From the NCBI RefSeq assembly GCF_037975245.1, contig NC_092581.1, forward strand, positions 9,679,303-9,743,302: a DNA stretch of 64,000 bases, in the 5' to 3' direction. The position numbers and the translations under genes are program-made. Origin of the DNA: Apostichopus japonicus (taxonomy: Eukaryota > Echinodermata > Holothuroidea > Aspidochirotida > Stichopodidae). The stretch's first letter is position 1. Every line of letters begins with the position of its first letter. The notes under the pieces were generated by a model, which saw only the letters and a list, made by a program, of their open reading frames with translations, made no database searches and had not been told where the DNA came from. Below are positions 26,501 through 38,500 of this stretch, in pieces.

Positions 26501-29500
26501 CAATGGCAACATGACTGCAGTGTGTCTTTATGGAGTATGGACTTATGAAAATGCCTTTTGCACAGGTTTGTGAAATCATTGTCAATTTTGAAGAATAAAT
26601 GTGTTACTTGCCTGTTGTACTTCTATCATGTTGTATTTTTTATGATATTGGAAAGACTGTCAGCATTGCCATGAAAAGTTCATTTCAAATACCTTTTTGT
26701 TCCTCTAAATAGCTTCACCATGTGATGAACCAATGCTTGAAGATCCATTGGTATCCCATAGTCCTGACTTAGCAGAAGGAGAGATGTATGAAAATGGAAC
26801 TGAAATCACATATGACTGTCCTGAAGGATGGGATTTCAATGGCAACATGACTGCAGTGTGTCTATATGGAGTATGGACTTACGAAAATGCCTTTTGCACA
26901 GGTTTGTGAAATCATTGTCATTTTTGAAGAATAAATGTGTTTCTTGCCTGTTGTACTTTAATCATGTTGTATTTTTTATGATATTGGAAAGACTGTCAGC
27001 ATTGCCATGAAAAGTTCATTTCAAATACCTTTTTGTTCCTCTAAATAGCTTCACCATGTGATGAACCAATGCTTGAAGATCCATTGGTATCCCATAGTCC
27101 TGACTTAGCAGAAGGAGAGATGTATGAAAATGGAACTGAAATCACATATGACTGTCCTGAAGGATGGGATTTCAATGGCAACATGACTGCAGTGTGTCTT
27201 TATGGAGTATGGACTTATGAAAATGCCTTTTGCACAGGTTTGTAAAATCATTGTCATTTTTGAAGAATAAATGTGTTACTTGCCTGTTGTACTTCTATCA
27301 TGTTGTATTTTTTATGATATTGGAAAGACTGTCAGCATTGCCATGAAAAGTTCATTTCAAATACCTCTTTGTTCCTCTAAATAGCTTCACCATGTGATGA
27401 ACCAATGCTTGAAGATCCATTGGTATCCCATAGTCCTGACTTAGCAGAAGGAGAGATGTATGAAAATGGAACTGAAATCACATATGACTGTCCTGAAGGA
27501 TGGGATTTCAATGGCAACATGACTGCAGTGTGTCTATATGGAGTATGGACTTATGAAAATGCCTTTTGCACAGGTTTGTGAAATCATTGTCATTTTTGAA
27601 GAATAAATGTGTTACTTGCCTGTTGTACTTCTATCATGTTGTATTTTTTATGATATTGGAAAGACTGTCAGCATTGCCATGAAAAGTTCATTTCAAATAC
27701 CTTTTTGTTCCTCTAAATAGCTTCACCATGTGATGAACCAATGCTTGAAGATCCATTGGTATCCCATAGTCCTGACTTAGCAGAAGGAGAGATGTATGAA
27801 AATGGAACTGAAATCACATATGACTGTCCTGAAGGATGGGATTTCAATGGCAATATGACTGCAGTGTGTCTATATGGAGTATGGACTTATGAAAATGCCT
27901 TTTGCACAGGTTTGTGAAATCATTGTCATATTTGAAGAATAAATGTGTTTCTTGCCTGTTGTACTTCAATCATGTTGTATTTTTTATGATATTGGAAAGA
28001 CTGTCAGCATTGCCATGAAAAGTTCATTTCAAATACCTCTTTGTTCCTCTAAATAGCTTCACCATGTGATGAACCAATGCTTGAAGATCCATTGGTATCC
28101 CATAGTCCTGACTTAGCAGAAGGAGAGATGTATGAAAATGGAACTGAAATCACATATGACTGTCCTGAAGGATGGGATTTCAATGGCAACATGACTGCAG
28201 TGTGTCTTTATGGAGTATGGACTTATGAAAATGCCTTTTGCACAGGTTTGTAAAATCATTGTCATTTTTGAAGAATAAATGTGTTACTTGCCTGTTGTAC
28301 TTCTATCATGTTGTATTTTTTATGATATTGGAAAGACTGTCAGCATTGCCATGAAAAGTTCATTTCAAATACCTCTTTGTTCCTCTAAATAGCTTCACCA
28401 TGTGATGAACCAATGCTTGAAGATCCATTGGTATCCCATAGTCCTGACTTAGCAGAAGGAGAGATGTATGAAAATGGAACTGAAATCACATATGACTGTC
28501 CTGAAGGATGGGATTTCAATGGCAACATGACTGCAGTGTGTCTATATGGAGTATGGACTTATGAAAATGCCTTTTGCACAGGTTTGTGAAATCATTGTCA
28601 TATTTGAAGAATAAATGTGTTTCTTGCCTGTTGTACTTCAATCATGTTGTATTTTTTATGATATTGGAAAGACTGTCAGCATTGCCATGAAAAGTTCATT
28701 TCAAATACCACTTTGTTGCTCTAAATAGCTTCACCATGTGATGAACCAATGCTTGAAGATCCATTGGTATCCCATAGTCCTGACTTAGCAGAAGGAGAGA
28801 TGTATGAAAATGGAACTGAAATCACATATGACTGTCCTGAAGGATGGGATTTCAATGGCAACATGACTGCAGTGTGTCTATATGGAGTATGGACTTATGA
28901 AAATGCCTTTTGCACAGGTTTGTGAAATCATTGTCATTTGTGAAGAAAAGCATTGTTTCTTGTCTGCTGTAAATGAATCGTGTTGTATTTTTTATGATAT
29001 TGAAAAGACTTGTCAGCATTGCCATGAAAAGTTCATTTCCAATATCGTTTTGTTCCTCCTACAAGCTTCACCATGTGATGAACCGGCTCCCCTGGATGAC
29101 TTGGTATCCCATAGTCCTGACTTTGCAGAAGGAGAGATGTATGCAAATGGAACTGAAATCATGTATGACTGTCCTGAAGGATGGGATTTCAATGGCAACA
29201 TGACTGCAGTGTGTCTTTATGGAGTATGGACTTATGAAAATGCCTTTTGCACAGGTTAGTCAACTCATTGTCATATTTATATGTGTGTTTGACACCTTAG
29301 TGCTAAATACATCCATTGAGAATGTACATACAAGAAACCTGGTTTAAGTTTACATATAGTACATTCCCTAAATAGCGCCATTCCCCTACTGCTTTGCTGT
29401 GATGTCAGAGAGGATTACATTAAACTTATCTGTTGTTTTTTATTATAAGCTGTTGTTGTGAAGAGATTAGACTTTGGAATGATCAAAATGCTGTGATTCT

Positions 29501-32500
29501 AATATGACATAGGAACATTGCTAGGTTTAAGTCCACTAATGCTTTTTGAACATATATCTGTTATTTCCTTATGTTGCCTCAGCCTTAAAGGCATTGAAGA
29601 CTCACCCCAAACCGTGTGCGGCCATCTGAAAAAGTTAACTTTCTGTGGCATGCAGGTGATGTTTCGTTTGTGTCGCTCAAAAATGCAGACAGTAATGGAA
29701 CATGATACCTTGTTATCTTTAGCTGGACCTGAGATGTCCATCGCTGTATCGTTTATACACTGTGCTGTGGGTATTGATCGCAGCTGGATATATGTACTGA
29801 CTGTACACTAGTGTTTATAATTACTGACGGTAGCAAGCTGTGTGTGTATTTTCTGGGATCGATGGGGGTGTTTAACACTTCTGTTACACCTCATTCGAAA
29901 CTAGGTCTAATAACCGGCATTAGACATTTCTTTTTGAGCAAGCCTTCACAGCATTTAACTTTTATCTTCAGCAGAGTAACTATCAAAATGAAACTGTCAT
30001 CACAACATACAAGTACAACTACATCTCCTCCAACATGTTAATATTACCTAAACATTTCAATATCAGCTGCTGTACCATTTTTTTCTCTATTTGGTTTTCT
30101 AATATTTTATTTTGACCATCTTTCAAAAGCTTCGCCTTGTGAAGACCTGGCACCAGCAGGAGAATTGGTGGAGAGAGACCCCAGTGATGCAGGACCGTTT
30201 GAAAATGGAACAGAAGTTGTTTACTCATGTCCTGACGGTTATGACTTCAATGGAGACATGACTGCTCTATGTCTCTATGGAAACTGGACTTTAGATCAAG
30301 AACCATATTGCACAGGTATTAAATACAATACAAGTTTTCTCGCACATATGTCTTTGAATAAAGGAAACGTTACTTTTGTGGCTCCATATTTATTTTTCAT
30401 CAGTCAGTTTAGGTAAGGCAATTTATGACAGCACTAGTCAACGTTTCCATATTACTTATTGCTACGTACTTTAACCCTTGACCAAAGATCTTCACAAAAG
30501 TAATATTTACAGGTTTATTTCTTTGTTTATAAATAGGTGACCTTCTTGAAGTCAATATCTCTCTTTCAATTTTTCACCTTAGCTTCACCATGTGGTGAAC
30601 CTCTTCCCCAAGATGGGTTGGTTTCTCATAACCCTGAGAGCAGTTCTTATCCAAGTGGAACCGAAGTAACTTATGCATGTCCGAATGGATACGATCTCAA
30701 TGGAAATATGACTGCAGTTTGTCTTTATGGGATGTGGACTAATGAAGCTGTCTTTTGCACAGGTGAATAGTAACATTTATTGTTAAGTTATGATATCATT
30801 GCAGGAATGGTGGAGTCCCTGAAATCACCTCCCATTTCAGGATAGTTAGATAGTGTTTTTAGAAAGAAATATTTATCTGTTGTATAGAATATAATGGGGT
30901 TATCTACATGATTGCAATAGTAATTTTTCTAAGGTTATAGCAATAAGTGTGTCTCTATTTGTCTGTCCATCTTTCTGTCAACATAAGTTGAAATGTGTTT
31001 CCATCTGTCTGTCTGTCAACATCAATTGAAATGTATTTCTCCATCTGCCTGTCAACATCCATTGAAATGTGTGTCTCCATATTTCTGTCTGTCAACATCA
31101 GTTGAAATGTGTGTCTCCATCTGTCTGTCAACATCAGCTAAACTGTGTTTATCCATCTGCCTGTCTGTCAACATCAGTTGAAATGTGTTTCTCCATCTGT
31201 CTGTCAATATGGCTGTCAGCATCAGATGAAATGTGTCTCTATCTATCTGTCTGTCAACATCAGTTGAAAGGGCTTTGCTAAGAGCCCAGTTGCATGACCC
31301 TGACGAAAGTTGTTACTCCAAAGCTGATGATGAATATTCAATGTTATATCTTCTAGTTTCATTAGGACATGATCAATCAATGACAAACTACCTTTAATGC
31401 TTTGGTGGCATTGCAAAAGAATTTGTTTCAATTTAATGCTGTTATTTGCAATTGAATCACCTTTGGCTAAATAAAAGATACTGTAGTCTTTGTTGATATA
31501 AGCAACAAAGATTTCTGTTAAAAGTACATTATTACTTTGCCAATGAGATAAAAAACAAACAGATATCACCATCTTGCTATAAAATGCACAATTAAAATCT
31601 ATTATTTTATTGTATATTGCTATTTACCTTAGTTTCAATGTTTCTTTGTATGGCTTTGTTTTCTCATTCTCTGAATGCAAGTCCAAACAATGTCAATCCT
31701 TCTTGTCTTTATCTCAAGTAGAACCTGAATTATTTGTTGAAAGTAAAAAATGATACTTATTACTAAATCTTGACATCTGCTATTTTATTTTGACCATCTT
31801 TCAAAAGCTTCACCTTGTGAAGACCTTGCACCAGCAGGAGAATTGGTAGAGAGAGACCCCAGTGATGCAGGACCGTTTGAAAATGGAACAGAAGTTGATT
31901 ACTCATGTCCTGACGGTTATGACTTCAATGGAGACATGACTGCTATATGTCTGTATGGAAACTGGACTTTAGATCAAGAACCATATTGCACAGGTATTAA
32001 ATACAATACAAGTTTTCTCGCACATATGTCTTTGCATAAAGGAAATGTTCCTTTTGTGGCTCCATATTTATTTTTCGTCATTCAGTTTTATAAGTAAGAC
32101 CATTAATGACAGCACTAGTCAACGTTGCCGTATTACCCATTGCTACATACTTTAACTTTTACTCATGAAATGACCAAAGATCTTCACAAAAATATTATTT
32201 GCAGGTTTATTGCTTTTGTTTATAAATAGGTGACCTTTTTGTAGTCAACATCTCTCTTTCAATTTCTTCCCTTAGCTTCACCATGTGGTGAGCCAATAAT
32301 CCAAGATGGGTTGATTTCTCATAATCCTGAGACTAGTTCTTACCCAAGTGGAACCGAAGTAACTTATGCATGTCCAAATGGATACGATCTCAATGGAAAT
32401 ATGACTGCAGTTTGTCTTTATGGGATGTGGACTAATGAAGCTGTCTTTTGCACAGGTGAGTAGTAACATTATCGTTAATTTCACATGACGTAAATGCTTT

Positions 32501-35500
32501 TTACGGAATGCAAGTCCAAACAATGTCAATCCTTTTTGTCTTAATCTCAAGTAAGACCTGAATTATTTGTTGAAGTTATAAAATGATACTTATTACTAAA
32601 TCTTGACATCTGCTATTTTATTTGACCATCTATTAAAAGCTTCACCTTGTGAAGACCTGGCACCTGCAGGAGAATTGGTGGAGAGAGACCCCAGTGATGC
32701 AGGACCGTTTGAAAATGGAACAGAAGTTGATTACTCATGTCCTGACGGTTATGACTTCAATGGAGACATGACTGCTATATGTCTGTATGGAAACTGGACT
32801 TTAGATCAAGAACCATATTGCACAGGTATTAAATACAATACAAGTTTTCTCGCACATATGTCTTTGCATAAAGGAAATGTTCCTTTTGTGGCTCCATATT
32901 TATTTTTCGTCATTCAGTTTTATAAGTAAGACCATTAATGAAAGCACTAGTCAACGTTGCCGTATTACCCATTGCTACATACTTTAACTTTTACTCATGA
33001 AATGACCAAAGATCTTCACAAAAATATTATTTGCAGGTTTATTGCTTTTGTTTATAAATAGGTGACCTTTTTGTAGTCAACATCTCTCTTTCAATTTCTT
33101 CCCTTAGCTTCACCATGTGGTGAGCCAATAATCCAAGATGGGTTGATTTCTCATAATCCTGAGACTAGTTCTTACCCAAGTGGAACCGAAGTAACTTATG
33201 CATGTCCAAATGGATACGATCTCAATGGAAATATGACTGCAGTTTGTCTTTATGGGATGTGGACTAATGAAGCTGTCTTTTGCACAGGTGAGTAGTAACA
33301 TTATCGTTAATTTCAAATGACGTAAATGCTTTTTACGGAATGCAAGTCCAAACAATGTCAATCCTTTTTGTCTTAATCTCAAGATAGACCTGAATTATTT
33401 GTTGAAGTTATAAAATGATACTTATTACTAAATCTTGACATCTGCTATTTTATTTTGACCATCTTTTAAAAGCTTCACCTTGCGAAGACCTGGCACCTGC
33501 AGGAGAATTGGTGGAGAGAGACCCCAGTGATGCAGGACCGTTTGAAAATGGAACAGAAGTTGATTACTCATGTCCTGACGGTTATGACTTCAATGGAGAC
33601 ATGACTGCAATATGTCTCTATGGAAACTGGACTTTAGATCAAGAACCATATTGCTCAGGTATTAAATACAACACAAGTTTTCTCGCACATATGTCTTTGC
33701 ATAAAGGAAATGTTCCTTTTGTGGCTCCATATTTATTTTTCGTCATTCAGTTTTATAAGTAAGACCATTAATGACAGCACTAGTCAACGTTGCCGTATTA
33801 CCCATTGCTACATACTTTAACTTTTACTCATGAAATGACCAAAGATCTTCACAAGAAATATTATTTGCAGGTTTATTGCTTTTGTTTATAAATAGGTGAC
33901 CTTTTTGTAGTCAACATCTCTCTTTCAATTTCTTCCCTTAGCTTCACCATGTGGTGAACCAATAATCCAAGATGGGTTGGTTTCTCATAATCCTGAGACT
34001 AGTTCTTACCCAAGTGGAACCGAAGTAACTTATGCATGTCCAAATGGATACGATCTCAATGGAAATATGACTGCAGTTTGTCTTTATGGGATGTGGACTA
34101 ATGAAGCTGTCTTTTGCACAGGTGAGTAGTAACATTATCGTTAATTTCAAATGACGTAAATGCTTTTTACGGAATGCAAGTCCAAACAATGTCAATCCTT
34201 TTTGTCTTAATCTCAAGTAAGACCTGAATTATTTGTTGAAGTTATAAAATGATACTTATTACTAAATCTTGACATCTGCTATTTTATTTGACCATCTATT
34301 AAAAGCTTCACCTTGTGAAGACCTGGCACCTGCAGGAGAATTGGTGGAGAGAGACCCCAGTGATGCAGGACCGTTTGAAAATGGAACAGAAGTTGATTAC
34401 TCATGTCCTGACGGTTATGACTTCAATGGAGACATGACTGCTATATGTCTGTATGGAAACTGGACTTTAGATCAAGAACCATATTGCACAGGTATTAAAT
34501 ACAATACAAGTTTTCTCGCAGATATGTGTCTTTGAATAAAGGAAACGTTACTTTTGTGGCTCCATATTTATTTTTCATCATTCAGTTTTAATAAGGCAAT
34601 TTATGACAGCACTAGTGAACGTATCAATATTACCTATTGCTACATTCTTGAACCCTTGACCAAAGATCTTCACAAAAATAATATTTGCAGGTTTATTGCT
34701 TTTGTTTATAAATAAGTGACCTTCTTGAAGTCAATATCTCTCTTTCAATTTTTCCCCTTAGCTTCACCATGTGGTGAGCCACTTCCCCAAGATGGGTTAG
34801 TTTCTCATAACCCTGAGGGTAGTTCTTATCCAAGTGGAACCCAAGTAACTTATGCATGTCCGAATGGATACGATCTCAATGGAAATATGACTTCAGTTTG
34901 TCTTTATGGGATGTGGACTAATGAAGCTGTCTTTTGCACAGGTGAATAGTAACATTTATTGTTAATTTAAAATGACGTTGCAAATTGGGATGGTGAAGTC
35001 CCTAAAATCACTTCCCATATCAGGAATAGTTTGTTAGTGTTCTTTATAATGAAATATTTATCCGTTGTATAGATTTTCATGGGGATTATCTGCATGTTTG
35101 CAATAGCAATCAATCTTAGGTTTTAGCAGTATGTGTTTCTCCATCTGTCTGTCTATCTGACTGTCAACATAAGTTGAAATATGTGTCTCCATCTGTTTGT
35201 CCGTCAACGTCAGTTGAAATATGTGTCTCCATCTGTTTGTCTGTCAACATAAGTTGAAATGTGTCTCCTTCTGTCTGTCTGTCAACATCAGTTGAAAGGG
35301 CTTTGCTTAGAGCCCAGTTGCATGACCCTGAAGAAAGTTGTTACTCCAAAGCAGATGATGAATATTCAATGTTATATCTTCTAGTTTCATTAGGACATGA
35401 TCAATCAATGAAAAACTACTTTAAATGCTTTGGTGTCACTGCAAAAGAATTTGTTGTAATTTAATGTTGTTATTTGCAATTGAATCACTTCTGGCTACAT

Positions 35501-38500
35501 AAAAGATACTGGAGTCTTTGTTGATATAAGCAACAAAGATTTTTGTTAAAAATACATTATTAATTTGCTACTGAGATAAAAAATAAAAAAAACAGATATC
35601 ACCATCTTGCTGTAAAATGCACAATTAAATCTTGTATTAGATTATTTATTGCTATTTAATCTGAATTTCATTGTTTTTTTGTCTGGCTTTCCTTTCTCAC
35701 TCTCTGAATGCAAGTCCAAATAATGTCAATTCTTCTTGTCTTAATCACAAATAAAACCATCTGAATGATTTGTTGGAAGATAAAAACATGATACTTTTTA
35801 CTAAAGTTTAACATCTGCTATTTTATTTTGACCATCTTTCAAAAGCTTCACCTTGTGAAGACCTGGCACCAGCAGGAGAATTGGTGGAGAGAGACCCCAG
35901 TGATGCAGGACCGTTTGAAAATGGAACAGAAGTTGATTACTCATGTCCTGACGGTTATGACTTCAATGGAGACATGACTGCTATATGTCTCTATGGAAAC
36001 TGGACTTTAGATCAAGAACCATATTGCACAGGTATTAAATACAATATCAGTTTTCTCGCACATAGGTCTTTGCATAAAGTAAATGTTACTTTTGTGGCTC
36101 CATATTTATTTTTCATCATTCAGTTTTAATAAGGCAATTAATGACAGCACTAGTCAACGTATCCATATTACCTATTGCTACATACTTTAACCCTTGACCA
36201 AAGATCTTCACAAAAGTAATATTTGCAGGTTTATTGCTTTTGTTTCTAAATAGGTGATCTTCTTGAAGTCAATATATCTCTTTCAATTTTTCCCCTCAGC
36301 TTCACCATGTGGTGAACCACTTCCCCAAGATGGGTTAGTTTCTCATAACCCTGAGAGTAGTTCTTATCCAAATGGAACCCAAGTAACTTATGCATGTCCA
36401 AATGGATACGATCTCAATGGAAATATGACTGCAGTTTGTCTTTATGGGATGTGGACTAATGAAGCTGTCTTTTGCACAGGTGAATAGTAACATTTATTGT
36501 TAATTTGAAATGACGTTGCAAATTGGAATGGTGAAGTCCCTAAAATCACTTCCCATATCAGGAATAGTTTGTTAGTGTTCTTTATAATGAAATATTTATC
36601 CGTTGTATAGATTCACATGGGGATTATCTGCATGTTTGCAATAGCAATCAATCTTAGGTTTTAGCAATATGTGTTTCTCCATCTGTCTGTCTATCTGACT
36701 GTCAACATAAGTTGAAATATTTGTCTCCATCTGTTTGTCTGTCAACATAAGTTGAAATATGTGTCTCCATCTGTCTGTCTGTCAACATCAATTGAAAGGG
36801 CTTGCTCGTAGCCCAGTTGCTTGACCCTGAAGAAAGTTGTTACTCCAAAGCAGATGATGAATATTCAACGTTATATCTTCTAGTTTCATTAGGACATGAT
36901 CAATCAATGAAAAACTACTTTAAATGCTTTGGTGTCACTGCAAAAGAATTTGTTGTAATTTAATGTTGTTATTTGCAATTGAATCACTTCTGGCTACATA
37001 AAAGATAATGGAGTCTTTGTTGATAAAAGCAACAAAGATTTTTGTTAAAAATACATTATTAATTTGCTACTGAGATAAAAAAAAACAGATATCACCATCT
37101 TGCTATTAAATGCACAATTAAATCTATTATTATATTGTATATTGCTATTAACCTTAATTTCATTGTTTCTTTGTATGGCTTTGTTTTCTCATTCTCTGAA
37201 TGCAAGTCCAAACAATGTCAATCCTTCTTGTCTTAATCTCAAGATAGACCTGAATTATTTGTTGAAAGTAGAAAATGATACTTATTACTAAATCTTGACA
37301 TCTGCTATTTTATTTTGACCATATTTCAAAAGCTTCACCTTGTGAAGACCTGGCACCAGCAGGAGAATTGGTAGAGAGAGACCCCAGTGATGCAGGACCG
37401 TTTGAAAATGGAACAGAAGTTGATTACTCATGTCCTGATGGTTATGACTTCAATGGAGACATGACTGCTATATGTCTCTATGGAAACTGGACTTTAGATC
37501 AAGAACCATATTGCTCAGGTATTAAATACAACACAAGTTTTCTCGCACATATGTCTTTGCATAAAGGAAATGTTCCTTTTGTGGCTCCATATTTATTTTT
37601 CGTCATTCAGTTTTATAAGTAAGACCATTAATGAAAGCACTAGTCAACGTTGCCGCATTACCCATTGCTACATACTTTAACTTTTACTCATGAAATGACC
37701 AAAGATCTTCACAAAAATATTATTTGCAGGTTTATTGCTTTTGTTTATAAATAGGTGACCTTTTTGTAGTCAACATCTCTCTTTCAATTTCTTCTCTTAG
37801 CTTCACCATGTGGTGAGCCAATAATCCAAGATGGGTTGGTTTCTCATAATCCTGAGACTAGTTCTTACCCAAGTGGAACCGAAGTAACTTATGCATGTCC
37901 AAATGGATACGATCTCAATGGAAATATGACTGCAGTTTGTCTTTATGGGATGTGGACTAATGAAGCTGTCTTTTGCACAGGTGAGTAGTAACATTATCGT
38001 TAATTTCAAATGACGTAAATGCTTTTTACGGAATGCAAGTCCAAACAATGTCAATCCTTTTTGTCTTAATCTCAAGTAAGACCTGAATTATTTGTTGAAG
38101 TTATAAAATGATACTTATTACTAAATCTTGACATCTGCTATTTTATTTGACCATCTTTTAAAAGCTTCACCTTGTGAAGACCTGGCACCTGCAGGAGAAT
38201 TGGTGGAGAGAGACCCCAGTGATGCAGGACCGTTTGAAAATGGAACAGAAGTTGATTACTCATGTCCTGACGGTTATGACTTCAATGGAGACATGACTGC
38301 TATATGTCTCTATGGAAACTGGACTTTAGATCAAGAACCATATTGCACAGGTATTAAATACAATACCAGTTTTCTCGCACATATGTCTTTGAATAAAGAA
38401 TACGTTGCTTTTGTGGCTCCATATTTATTTTTCATCATTCAGTTTTAATAAGGCAATTAATGACAGCACTAGTCAACGTTTCCATATTACCTATTGCTAC

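Larger units (their letters stand above)
2627..29254 (+). repeat. Array 1: 336-bp exon+intron tandem repeat, 69 units
   Basis: The repeat unit is a 189-bp CCP exon plus a 147-bp intron. Exon starts are spaced exactly 336 bp from 10588 to 28729, except for one 3-bp exon deletion at the unit beginning 13276. Intron identity is as high as exon identity, which points to recent amplification and homogenisation by unequal crossing-over or gene conversion. Only the outermost units (2627, 2962, 29066) show diverged flanks and 335/337-bp spacing. Two copies of a 1,793-bp insert interrupt the array. Assemblers can collapse or expand such arrays, so the copy number is provisional. Confidence 0.93.

Noticed and set aside
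3581-29201. Recurrent antisense frames of 60-62 codons
   Set aside because: They repeat only because the sense exon repeats; they are the reverse strand of CCP exons and have no cysteine or domain pattern of their own.
2627-29254. CRISPR-like regular repeats
   Set aside because: The repeat is 336 bp with coding content and near-identical spacers (introns), in a eukaryotic context with no cas genes.
29518-29811. 97-codon frame in the intron between the arrays, with an 80-codon antisense frame
   Set aside because: No domain, no splice sites in phase 1, and repeat-like phrases suggest an old dispersed element.
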